From NCBI RefSeq assembly GCF_010501015.1, contig NZ_QVML01000004.1, positions 1 to 64,000 on the forward strand: a DNA stretch of 64,000 nucleotides. Direction: 5' to 3'. This DNA comes from Bacteroides sp. 214. Lineage in GTDB: Bacteria > Bacteroidota > Bacteroidia > Bacteroidales > Bacteroidaceae. The notes under the pieces were generated by a model, which saw nothing but the letters and a program-made list of their open reading frames with translations, was not told the DNA's origin and did not search any database. This document shows, piece by piece, positions 50,871 through 59,999 of this stretch (its first letter is position 1; each line of letters opens with the position of its first letter). Made by a program: the position numbers and the translations under genes.

Positions 50871-53800
50871 ATGAATATGAATAGATTGGCGGCGTTAGTA
50901 ACCGCTATCGTCCTGAGTGTAGGTGTGGCCTGCGCTCAGGACAGAGTCTTTTATTCGGGTACGGAGTTGTCGAACCCGCGTTATCACGATGGGCAGTTGT
51001 CGCCCGTAGTTGGTGTACACAACATTCAAACGATGCGTGCCAATCGTCAGCACCCCGATGCCTCCAATGGTGGAGGCTGGACTTACAATCATCAGCCCAT
51101 GCTTGCTTATTGGAACGGTACGTTTTATATGCAATATCTTTCGGACTTGGCAGATGAGCATGTCCCGCCTTCACAAACCTTGTTGCAGACCTCAAAAGAC
51201 GGTTATACATGGACTAATCCGGATGTTATATTCCCGCCTTATCAAGTGCCCGAAGGCTTTATGAAACCCGGCAGAGATGACAAAGCTAAAGACTTGATCG
51301 CTATTATGCACCAACGTGTAGGTTTCTATGTGTCGAAGGCTGGCAAACTTTATACCCTTGCTGCTTACGGTGTTGCATTCAATAAAAAAGACTCACCCAA
51401 CGACGGTAATGGTATTGGTCGGGTTATCCGTGAAATAAAGAGTGATGGTTCGTATGGCGACATTCACTTTATCTACTTTAACCACACAATGAACCCCAAG
51501 GATGCTATCTATCCTTATTATAAGAAAAGTAAAGATAAAGCCCTTGTACAGGCGTGCGAAGAAATATTGAACAACCCGCTTTATATGATGCAGTGGGTAG
51601 AAGAGGCAGATAGAAACGATGCCTTAATCCCGTTACATAAAGACTTTAAAGCCTTTTGTTACTATACCTTGCCCGATGGGCGTATCGCTTCTTTCTGGAA
51701 ACATGCCCTTACCTCTATCAGTGAAGATGGCGGCAAAACATGGGCCGAACCTGTACTTCGCGCAAAAGGTTTTGTAAACAGCAATGCTAAGATCTGGGGA
51801 CAACAATTGAGCGATGGCACATACGCCACGGTTTATAACCCATCTGAATTTCGCTGGCCGCTGGGCATTTCGTTGAGTAGCGACGGTATAGAGTACAAAA
51901 CATTGAACCTTATACATGGCGAAATAACCTCTATGCGCTATGGAGGCAACTATAAATCTTATGGGCCGCAGTATGTACGCGGTATTCTTCCGGGTAATGG
52001 AACGCCTCCCGATGGTGACTTGTGGCTTACGTACAGCGTAAACAAAGAAGATATGTGGGTAACTCATGTACCCGTTCCGGTAGCATTGACCGCAACTGCC
52101 CATGCCGATGATGATTTCCAGAGTTATAACTCGTTGGCAGATATGACCCAGTGGAATATCTATTCACCTCTATGGGCGCCGGTTTCGTTGGAAACTGTAA
52201 ACGGCAGTAAGGGATTAATGCTACGCGATAAAGATTCTTTTGACTATGCGAAGATAGAACGTAAAATACCAGCCAGCAAGGAGCTCACCGTAGAATTTGA
52301 AGTAACGGCAGGACAAAACAGCGGCGCTACGTTACAAATAGAGTTTTTGGATGAGAATGGAATTTCCTGCTCACGTATTGAATTCGACCCGGAAAAGACG
52401 CTTCGCGTAAAAGGTGGCTATCGTTTTGGGAATGCTATGACGTACGAAGCAAATAAAAAATACAAAGTAAAGGCAGTTCTATCTGTAGCCAATCGCAATG
52501 CGGAGCTCTTCGTTGACGGTAAACGCGCCGGGTTGCGTATGCTCTATGCACCGGTGGCGAGTATTGAGCGTGTACTGTTCCGTACGGGAGATGTGCGCGA
52601 CTTCCCCACACCCGAAACACCTACCGACCCCGATTATGATTTGGAAAATGCAGGTGGTCAGGACAAAGAGGCATGGTTCCACATCAGCAGCTTCCGTACG
52701 CAGTCGGCAGATAAGGGAGCCACAGTAGCTGTGCTCGACTACAAAGACTTTGCGCATTATGCCGAGTATTTTAACGAAATGGAAGATGAAAACATTGCTC
52801 AGGCAATTCCCAATGCGGAATCTTCTGCTTGGATGGAAAAGAATATACCATTATTTGCTTGTCCGCAACAAAATTTTGAGGAGATGTATTACTTTCGTTG
52901 GTGGTCGTTGCGCAAACATATTAAAGAAACACCGGTGGGCTATGGCATGACGGAGTTTTTGGTTGATCGTTCGTATGCCGACAAATACAATTTGATATCA
53001 TGTGCAATCGGGCATCATATTTACGAGGGTCGTTGGTTGAGAAACCAAGACTACTTGAACCAGATTGTACATACATGGTATCGTGGCAACGAAGGTAAGC
53101 ATATGGAACGCATGATGCGCTTCAGCTCATGGAATATAGATGCACTGCTTAACCGCTACAAAGTAAATGGTGATATAGACTTCCTACTTGATATGAAGAG
53201 CGATCTGATAGACGAGTATGAACGTTGGGAGAAAGAAAAAAGACTACCTAATGGACTGTATGGACAAGATGATGTGCGCGATGGCATGGAAGAATCTATT
53301 AGTGGAGGAAGACGCAAAAACTACGCTCGTCCTACTATTAATAGTTATATGTATGCTAACGCGAAGGCACTCTCTACCATTGGCTTCCTGTCAGACGATG
53401 AGGGCTTATCCATGAAGTATGCTCTGAAAGCAGATACATTAAAGCAACTCGTAGAAGAGAAACTATGGAATGCACCGCGTGAATTCTTCGAAACGCTGCG
53501 TCCCGACTCTTTTGCTAATGCCCGCGAAGCTATTGGATACATTCCTTGGTACTTCAACCTGCCTGCGGAGAATAAATATGATGCTGCCTGGAAGCAGATT
53601 ACAGACCCGAAAGGTTTTGCCGCTCCCTATGGGCACACTACTGCCGAGCGTCGCCATCCGGAGTTCCGCACACATGGAGTAGGACAGTGCGAGTGGGACG
53701 GTGCCATCTGGCCTTTTGCTACTGCTCAAACGCTTACAGCTATGGCGAACTTTATGAACAACTATAAGCAAAACACCATAACCGACTCTATTTACTTCCG

Positions 53801-54197
53801 CGAACTGGAACTTTATGTGGAGTCGAGTTATCACCGTGGTCGTCCGTATATAGGCGAATATCTGGACGAAGTAACAGGTTATTGGCTCAAAGGCGATCAG
53901 GAACGTTCGCGTTACTACAATCATTCTACTTTCAATGATCTGATGATAACCGGATTGATAGGTTTACGCCCCCGTATGGATAATAGCGTAGAGGTAAATC
54001 CGCTTGTTCCCGAAGGAAAATGGGATTGGTTCTGCCTGGACAACGTATTGTATCATGGTCATAACCTCACCATCTTGTGGGATAAAGATGGCATGAAGTA
54101 TAAGCGTGGTAAAGGATTGCGCATCTATGTGGATGGAAAGGAAGTAGGAGCTTCGCCTACACTGTCACGTGTAATTTGTAAAGATGTACTAAAATGA
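50871..54197 (+). CDS. Two-module glycosidase resembling GH143-GH142 (BT1020-like)
   Basis: 1108 residues. Signal peptide (VTAIVLSVGVACAQ). Residues about 30-435 form a sialidase-like beta-propeller with repeated SxDGxxW-type turns (TSKDGYTWTNP, SEDGGKTWAEP). Residues about 445-630 look like a concanavalin/LamG-type beta sandwich (FEVTAGQNSGATLQIEF, AELFVDGKRAG). Residues about 640-1095 form a six-hairpin (alpha/alpha)6 barrel (GGRRKNYARPTINSYMYANAKAL, GQCEWDGAIWPFATAQT). The size and module order match BT1020 of the B. thetaiotaomicron RG-II system. That enzyme hydrolyses the DHA (3-deoxy-lyxo-heptulosarate) linkage with one module and a beta-L-arabinofuranosidic bond with the other. Overlaps the GH78 gene by 4 nt. 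Confidence 0.75.
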   Translation: MNMNRLAALVTAIVLSVGVACAQDRVFYSGTELSNPRYHDGQLSPVVGVHNIQTMRANRQHPDASNGGGWTYNHQPMLAYWNGTFYMQYLSDLADEHVPPSQTLLQTSKDGYTWTNPDVIFPPYQVPEGFMKPGRDDKAKDLIAIMHQRVGFYVSKAGKLYTLAAYGVAFNKKDSPNDGNGIGRVIREIKSDGSYGDIHFIYFNHTMNPKDAIYPYYKKSKDKALVQACEEILNNPLYMMQWVEEADRNDALIPLHKDFKAFCYYTLPDGRIASFWKHALTSISEDGGKTWAEPVLRAKGFVNSNAKIWGQQLSDGTYATVYNPSEFRWPLGISLSSDGIEYKTLNLIHGEITSMRYGGNYKSYGPQYVRGILPGNGTPPDGDLWLTYSVNKEDMWVTHVPVPVALTATAHADDDFQSYNSLADMTQWNIYSPLWAPVSLETVNGSKGLMLRDKDSFDYAKIERKIPASKELTVEFEVTAGQNSGATLQIEFLDENGISCSRIEFDPEKTLRVKGGYRFGNAMTYEANKKYKVKAVLSVANRNAELFVDGKRAGLRMLYAPVASIERVLFRTGDVRDFPTPETPTDPDYDLENAGGQDKEAWFHISSFRTQSADKGATVAVLDYKDFAHYAEYFNEMEDENIAQAIPNAESSAWMEKNIPLFACPQQNFEEMYYFRWWSLRKHIKETPVGYGMTEFLVDRSYADKYNLISCAIGHHIYEGRWLRNQDYLNQIVHTWYRGNEGKHMERMMRFSSWNIDALLNRYKVNGDIDFLLDMKSDLIDEYERWEKEKRLPNGLYGQDDVRDGMEESISGGRRKNYARPTINSYMYANAKALSTIGFLSDDEGLSMKYALKADTLKQLVEEKLWNAPREFFETLRPDSFANAREAIGYIPWYFNLPAENKYDAAWKQITDPKGFAAPYGHTTAERRHPEFRTHGVGQCEWDGAIWPFATAQTLTAMANFMNNYKQNTITDSIYFRELELYVESSYHRGRPYIGEYLDEVTGYWLKGDQERSRYYNHSTFNDLMITGLIGLRPRMDNSVEVNPLVPEGKWDWFCLDNVLYHGHNLTILWDKDGMKYKRGKGLRIYVDGKEVGASPTLSRVICKDVLK

Positions 54198-56632
54198 AAA
54201 GAAGTATCCTCTCCATAGCACTGATTTTTGTCTTTACTCTTCAAACGATTTGGGCAATAGAACCGGTATGGATAGGTGCTATAACCCGTTCCGATTCGCA
54301 CCTACCCGAAGGAAGAATCTATCAGGGAAATGTTTTGAGAGAACCAGCGGTGAAGGCTGCTTGGGGAGCGGTCGATACACTTGCAAAGAAGAGTATCTAT
54401 CTGCGAAAAGAATTTAACCTGAACAAACAGATAGTATCTGCCACGGTAAACATCAGTGGATTGGGACATTATAAACTCACACTGAACGGGAAGCGCGTGG
54501 GCGACAGCGAGTTTGCCCCCTTATGGAGCGATTACGACAAAACTGTGTACTACAACACCTACGATGTTACCGCATTATTGCAAAACGGCGGCAATGCCAT
54601 TGGTGTATTGCTTGGTAATGGATTCTACAATGTGCAAGGTGGTAGATATCGTAAACTGTTGATTAGCTTTGGTCCGCCAACGCTCTATTTTGATTTAACC
54701 ATTCGTTATGCTGATGGTACAATGGAGCATATTGTTTCGGGCAGAGAGTGGAAATACGACCTTAGTCCTCTTACCTTTAACTGTTTGTATGGAGGCGAGA
54801 ACTATGATGCACGCCTTGAACAAAGCGGTTGGGACTCTCCCAACTTCAATGATAATAACTGGCGCGAAGTAGTGGTGCAAGAAGCTCCGAAAGGAAAACT
54901 CACCGCACAACAAGCACCTCCTGTGAAGATTATGGAACGCTATGGTATTCGTAGCGTAAAGAAACTAACCCAAAGCGAGGTCGATTCTACCACAATCTTT
55001 ACTAAGCGCACGGTTGATCCTTCGGCTTTTGTTCTTGACATGGGGCAGAACCTAGCCGGATTTCCCGAAATAGTCGTACGAGGTAAACGCGGACAGAAAG
55101 TAACTCTGCTTCCTGCCGAGTCATTGACTAAGGAAGGTGCGGCAAACCAACTACAGACCGGTCGCCAGCATTACTACGAATACACCCTGAAAGGTGGTGC
55201 TACCGAAACATGGCATCCTTCTTTTTCATACTATGGCTTTCGCTACATTCAAGTAGAGGGCGCGGTACTGAAGGGAATGAAGAATCCGAAGAAACTACCT
55301 GTTATAGATGTGAAGTCTTGCTTCGTTTATAATTCTGCTGAGGATATATCTACCTTTGAGTGTTCAAATGACTTGTTCAATCAAGCACATAAACTCATTC
55401 ATAAGGCAGTGCGAAGCAATATGCAAGCGGTGTTTACTGATTGTCCCCATCGCGAGAAACTGGGTTGGTTGGAACAAGTACATCTCAATGGTCCCGGTTT
55501 GTTCTTTAACTACGATCTGCGCACCTACATTCCTAAGGTAATGCAAGATATAGCAGATGCGCAAAGCCACTATGCCAATGGTATGATACCCAGCACAGCA
55601 CCACAGTATGTTATTTTTACCGGAGTTGGTATGGAAAACTTTGCCGAATCACCCGAATGGGGTTCTTCTATGATTATTGCTCCGTTTATGTATTATGAAA
55701 CATACGGTGACAATTCATTGATAACCAAATATTATCGGCAGATGCGCGCTTATACCGATTATCTTACCTCGCGGGCTACGAACCATATTGTTTCGCACGG
55801 ATTAGGCGATTGGTATGATTATGGCGACTTCAGAGCTGGCTTCTCGCGCAATACACCAGTACCGTTAGTTGCTACAGCTCACTATTACATGGATATTTGC
55901 TACATGATACAGGCAGCCGAAATTGTAGGAAACGAATACGATAAGGCTTATTATACCCGCCTGAAAACAGATGTTCGCAATGCATTTAATGCTACATTCT
56001 TTCAGACGGAAACTTGTCAGTATGGCACAGGTAGTCAAACGAGCAATTCGCTTCCGTTATTCCTAGACATGGTAGACGAGCAATATCGCTCAAAGGTATT
56101 GCAGAATCTTATAGATGATATCCGTGCGCATGGCAACCGCTTGACAACAGGTGATGTGGGCAACCGCTACCTTTTCCGTGTTTTGGCGGATAATGGCTTG
56201 AACGAGCTGATGTACGCTATGCACAATCATTATGAGGCACCGGGCTACGGTTTTCAGTTAAAGTTTGGTGCCACGACTCTTACCGAGCAGTGGGATCCTC
56301 GTCAGGGCTCTTCGTGGAATCATTTTATGATGGGGCAGATTGACGAGTGGTTCTTCCGTTCGCTGGCAGGTATCCAGCAAGAAGCAGGTACATATGGTTA
56401 TAAAAAAATGATTATTCGTCCGGAATTGGTAGGAAATCTTACCTTTGTACGAGCGTCTACCCGTATTCCGCAAGGACGTATTGCTGTAGAGTGGCATAGA
56501 ACAGACGATGAATTTGCAATAACGGTAGAGCTCCCCCAAGACTGCCCTGCCCAGATATGGCTTCCACAGTGTGATAAACCTATAGAGGTAGCCGGAGGGT
56601 CTGTTAAATTGAAAAGCAAACTTAATAAATAA
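54194..56632 (+). CDS. GH78 alpha-L-rhamnosidase
   Basis: 812 residues. Signal peptide (SIALIFVFTLQTIWA). The N-terminal beta-sandwich has ISGLGHYKLTLNGKRVGDSEFAP and WSDYDKTVYYNTYDVT, both typical of bacterial rhamnosidases. The (alpha/alpha)6 catalytic domain has TDCPHREKLGWLEQ (near residues 415-428), where GH78 enzymes carry the acid residue region, and LTEQWDPRQGSSWNHFMMGQI. In an RG-II locus it would remove a terminal L-rhamnose. Its start overlaps the previous stop, so translation is likely coupled. Confidence 0.92.
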   Translation: MKRSILSIALIFVFTLQTIWAIEPVWIGAITRSDSHLPEGRIYQGNVLREPAVKAAWGAVDTLAKKSIYLRKEFNLNKQIVSATVNISGLGHYKLTLNGKRVGDSEFAPLWSDYDKTVYYNTYDVTALLQNGGNAIGVLLGNGFYNVQGGRYRKLLISFGPPTLYFDLTIRYADGTMEHIVSGREWKYDLSPLTFNCLYGGENYDARLEQSGWDSPNFNDNNWREVVVQEAPKGKLTAQQAPPVKIMERYGIRSVKKLTQSEVDSTTIFTKRTVDPSAFVLDMGQNLAGFPEIVVRGKRGQKVTLLPAESLTKEGAANQLQTGRQHYYEYTLKGGATETWHPSFSYYGFRYIQVEGAVLKGMKNPKKLPVIDVKSCFVYNSAEDISTFECSNDLFNQAHKLIHKAVRSNMQAVFTDCPHREKLGWLEQVHLNGPGLFFNYDLRTYIPKVMQDIADAQSHYANGMIPSTAPQYVIFTGVGMENFAESPEWGSSMIIAPFMYYETYGDNSLITKYYRQMRAYTDYLTSRATNHIVSHGLGDWYDYGDFRAGFSRNTPVPLVATAHYYMDICYMIQAAEIVGNEYDKAYYTRLKTDVRNAFNATFFQTETCQYGTGSQTSNSLPLFLDMVDEQYRSKVLQNLIDDIRAHGNRLTTGDVGNRYLFRVLADNGLNELMYAMHNHYEAPGYGFQLKFGATTLTEQWDPRQGSSWNHFMMGQIDEWFFRSLAGIQQEAGTYGYKKMIIRPELVGNLTFVRASTRIPQGRIAVEWHRTDDEFAITVELPQDCPAQIWLPQCDKPIEVAGGSVKLKSKLNK

Positions 56633-56643
56633 AGCATATTGAA

Positions 56644-57990
56644 ATGATTAGGATTAAAATCTTACTACCGGTTCTTTTTTCTCTCTTAGTTACAATTGTA
56701 GCAAGTGCCCAGCATGTTAACATGCTTCAAGCCGGGGCTAACCCCGATGGCAAAACACTAAATACCGAATTGATAAATAAAACAATCGAAAGCATGGAAG
56801 CCAATGGTGGAGGTACGCTTTTCTTCCCCGCAGGTAAATACCTCACTGGCCCTATCCGCCTGAAGAGTAACATCACTTTGCACGTAGACGCAGGTGCGAC
56901 AATCCTTTTCTCGGATAACTTCGACCACTACTTACCCTATGTAGAAATGCGCTACGAGGGTGTGGTAATGAATAGCTTTCATCCGCTTATCTATGCTACC
57001 GACTGCGAGAATATTACTATAAAAGGCGAGGGTACACTCGATGGGCAAGGTAACGCCTGGTGGCAAGAAACCTATAAAGTAGAAATAGATCTTAAAAAGA
57101 ACGGTGTACGCGATGTAAACAAGTACCAACCATTGTGGGTTGCTTCTAATGACATCAAAGCACTCTTTGAAGAAACCAATGCCGACTATGTAAATACCCT
57201 GAACAGACGCTTCTTCCGTCCTCCGTTCATCCAACCTATCCGTTGTACCAACGTACGTGTTGAAGGGGTAAAGATACTCAACTCTCCCTTCTGGACGGTA
57301 AATCCGGAGTTCTGCGATAATGTAACCGTAAAAGGCATTACCATTCATAACGCACCATCACCCAACACCGATGGAATTAACCCCAGCTCGTGCCGTAACG
57401 TACACATCAGCGATTGTCATATTTCGGTAGGCGATGACTGTATCACGATCAAGTCGGGCCGCGATGGACAAGGTCGCCGCTATGGAGTTCCTTGCGAGAA
57501 TATTACAATTACCAACTGTACCATGCTTTCAGGACACGGTGGTGTGGTTATTGGTAGCGAAGTAAGTGGAAGTGTTCGCAAAGTAACCATCTCTAATTGT
57601 GTGTTTGATGGTACCGATCGTGGTATCCGCCTCAAAGCAACGCGTGGTCGCGGTGGAGTAGTCGAAGGCATTCGTGTAAGCAATATTGTGATGAGTAACA
57701 TCAAGAAAGAAGCTGTAATCCTCGACCTCAAGTATAGCAATATGCCACAGGAAGAAGTAACGGAACGTACACCTATCTTCCGTAATATCCACATATCGGG
57801 GCTTACGGGTATGGACGTAAACGTACCGATATATATCCGTGGATTGGAAGAGTCACCCATAACCGACATTACCTTGCGTGATATTAATATGACTGCAAAG
57901 GAAAAACCGCATTTCGAAAACATCGAACGCGTAAAGTTGACTGATGTCATTGTAAATGAAAAGGAAGTAACACTTCCTGCCAACAAATAA
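56644..57990 (+). CDS. GH28 polygalacturonase/exo-galacturonidase
   Basis: 448 residues. Signal peptide (LFSLLVTIVASAQ). The beta-helix carries the full GH28 active site: PNTDG with Asp near 242, GDDCITIKSG with the Asp pair near 264-265, SGHGGVVIGSE with His near 297, and RGIRLKA near 328. It hydrolyses alpha-1,4-linked or terminal galacturonic acid. Together with the GH78 gene upstream and the CE19-like gene downstream it repeats the BT1019-BT1018-BT1017 order of the B. thetaiotaomicron RG-II locus. Confidence 0.94.
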   Translation: MIRIKILLPVLFSLLVTIVASAQHVNMLQAGANPDGKTLNTELINKTIESMEANGGGTLFFPAGKYLTGPIRLKSNITLHVDAGATILFSDNFDHYLPYVEMRYEGVVMNSFHPLIYATDCENITIKGEGTLDGQGNAWWQETYKVEIDLKKNGVRDVNKYQPLWVASNDIKALFEETNADYVNTLNRRFFRPPFIQPIRCTNVRVEGVKILNSPFWTVNPEFCDNVTVKGITIHNAPSPNTDGINPSSCRNVHISDCHISVGDDCITIKSGRDGQGRRYGVPCENITITNCTMLSGHGGVVIGSEVSGSVRKVTISNCVFDGTDRGIRLKATRGRGGVVEGIRVSNIVMSNIKKEAVILDLKYSNMPQEEVTERTPIFRNIHISGLTGMDVNVPIYIRGLEESPITDITLRDINMTAKEKPHFENIERVKLTDVIVNEKEVTLPANK

Positions 57991-58009
57991 ACACTTAAAC
58001 AAAAGAAAC

Positions 58010-59980
58010 ATGAAAAGGAACACGCTCTTTTTTGCGCTGTTGTTGGGTATAACAATAGCTGCAAGTGCTCAAACACAAACTGTTGAGGGTAAATTTTCTC
58101 GCCCATTGGGTGAGGTGTTAAGAGAAATTCAGAGTCGCTTCGATATTAAATTGAAGTATGATATTGACACGCTGAACAAAGTACTTCCTTTTGCCGACTT
58201 CCGTATTCGTCCTTACTCGGCCGAAGAGTCGCTAACCAACGTGCTTGCCTATTTCGATTACAAGTATGTAATGGATGGCGAGGCTTATAAATTAAAATCC
58301 TACGAATACCCACGTCGCACACCGGCGGATGGAAAAAAGATGCTTGCCTATCTCAATACACTATATGCTGATAAAGCAGCATGGGAAGCACGAGGTGAAG
58401 AATTGCGTAAAGAAGTACGTAATCTATTGGGCATCGACGACATATTAAAACACTGTGTTCATTCCAAACCAATTCTTTCGAAGATTCGTAAGTTCGATGG
58501 CTACACCGTGCAAAACATCGCGCTCGAAACCCTGCCGGGCTTGTATGTATGTGGAAGCATTTATGCTCCTGCGAAGAAAGGTAAACATCCTGTGATAATT
58601 TGCCCGAACGGACACTTTAGCGAAGGCAGATACAACAAAAACCTACAATTACGCTCGGCTACCCTTGCACGTATGGGTGCGGTATGTATTGATTACGACC
58701 TCTTCGGGTATGGAGAGTCGGCACTGCAAGTAGGAGGCGCGGCACATCGTACCAGCGCTGCAAGCATAATACAAGCCATTAACGGACTATACTTGCTCGA
58801 CTATGCCCTTACCCGCAAGGATATTGACCCTACCCGTGTAGCTGCGAATGGTGCTTCGGGTGGTGGTGCGCAAACTGTACTTCTCTCTGTGCTCGACAGT
58901 CGTTTCACAGCAGCAGCACCTGTGGTTAGTTTGGCATCACACTTCGATGGAGGTTGTCCTTGCGAAAGCGGAATGCCTATTCAACTGGCTTGTGGTGGAA
59001 CGAATAATGCCGAACTGGTAGCAATGATGGCACCGAAACCGCTATTAATTGTTTCGGATGGAAAAGACTGGACAGCCAGCGTACCTGAACTGGAGTTCCC
59101 TTACCTGCAACGTATTTATGATTTCTATGGGGCGAAAGAGAAAGTAAGTAATGCGCATTTTGCCAACGAAGGACACGATTATGGTCCCAGTAAACGTAAT
59201 GCCGTGTACAACTTCTTTGCAGAAACGTTTGGACTTGATAGAGCAAAGCAAGATGAAAGCAAAGTTACCATAGAATCTTTTGAGGCCAAGTACAGCTTTG
59301 GCAAAAATGGTGAATTAATGCCCGAAGGAGCTATCCGTTCTTTTAACGATGTAGCTGCTTACTTCGATAAGAAACTGTTTGCACAAGCTAAGTCGGATGC
59401 TGGTCTTGAGAAGAAAGCAACCGAATGGACTGCCTCGTTGCAACTGGAAGATGCACGCACAGCAAGCCATGTAAGTACGCTGATATACAACCATCTGCGT
59501 CAAGTACGCGACTGGCACAACGCACATCCTTACACTACCATCCCCGAAGGCATCAACCCTGCTACCGGAAATAAGCTGAGTAAGCTCGATCGTGAAATGA
59601 TAGCCGATTCTGCTATGCCCAAAGAGGTGCACGAAAAACTGATGAGTGGACTGCGCAAGAGCCTTACAGAAGAGCAGGTAGAACAGATTCTCGATAAATA
59701 CACTGTGGGTAAGGTTGCCTTTACTTTGAAAGGATATTACGCTATTGTGCCCGATCTTACTGCCGAAGAAGAAACCGTTATTCTCGGTCATCTTAAAGAA
59801 GCGCGCGAACGGGCGATTGACTATAAGAATATGAATCAGATATCTGCCATTTTCGAGATATATAAAACCAAGTGCGAACAATATTTGAATAGCAACGGTC
59901 GAAATTGGCGACAACTCTTTAAGAGCTACGTAGATAAACGCAATGCTGAAAAGAAAGCAGCGGCAGCGGCTAAAAAGTAA
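58010..59980 (+). CDS. CE19-like esterase with N-terminal STN-like and C-terminal DUF3826-like domains
   Basis: 656 residues with a signal peptide (TLFFALLLGITIAASAQ). Residues about 24-95 look like an STN (secretin/TonB short N-terminal) domain: SRPLGEVLREIQSRFDIKLKY, then a second half ending KYVMDGEAYKLKSYE. Residues about 105-410 are an alpha/beta hydrolase: NGASGGGAQTVL with nucleophile Ser near 282, SDGKDW with the probable Asp near 350, and GHDYGPSKR with His near 389. Residues about 460-645 resemble the DUF3826 proteins encoded at 48536 and 49213 (SLTEEQVEQI, DLTAEEETVILGHLKEARERAIDYKN). Position and catalytic core fit the RG-II pectin methylesterase BT1017 (CE19). The roles of the added domains are unknown. 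Confidence 0.82.
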   Translation: MKRNTLFFALLLGITIAASAQTQTVEGKFSRPLGEVLREIQSRFDIKLKYDIDTLNKVLPFADFRIRPYSAEESLTNVLAYFDYKYVMDGEAYKLKSYEYPRRTPADGKKMLAYLNTLYADKAAWEARGEELRKEVRNLLGIDDILKHCVHSKPILSKIRKFDGYTVQNIALETLPGLYVCGSIYAPAKKGKHPVIICPNGHFSEGRYNKNLQLRSATLARMGAVCIDYDLFGYGESALQVGGAAHRTSAASIIQAINGLYLLDYALTRKDIDPTRVAANGASGGGAQTVLLSVLDSRFTAAAPVVSLASHFDGGCPCESGMPIQLACGGTNNAELVAMMAPKPLLIVSDGKDWTASVPELEFPYLQRIYDFYGAKEKVSNAHFANEGHDYGPSKRNAVYNFFAETFGLDRAKQDESKVTIESFEAKYSFGKNGELMPEGAIRSFNDVAAYFDKKLFAQAKSDAGLEKKATEWTASLQLEDARTASHVSTLIYNHLRQVRDWHNAHPYTTIPEGINPATGNKLSKLDREMIADSAMPKEVHEKLMSGLRKSLTEEQVEQILDKYTVGKVAFTLKGYYAIVPDLTAEEETVILGHLKEARERAIDYKNMNQISAIFEIYKTKCEQYLNSNGRNWRQLFKSYVDKRNAEKKAAAAAKK

Positions 59981-59999
59981 TTACTCTGATTTTTATATC

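Noticed and set aside
58010..59980. Acetyl xylan esterase
   Set aside because: The hydrolase fold would allow it, but the RG-II gene order and similarity in position to BT1017 favour a CE19-type pectin methylesterase.
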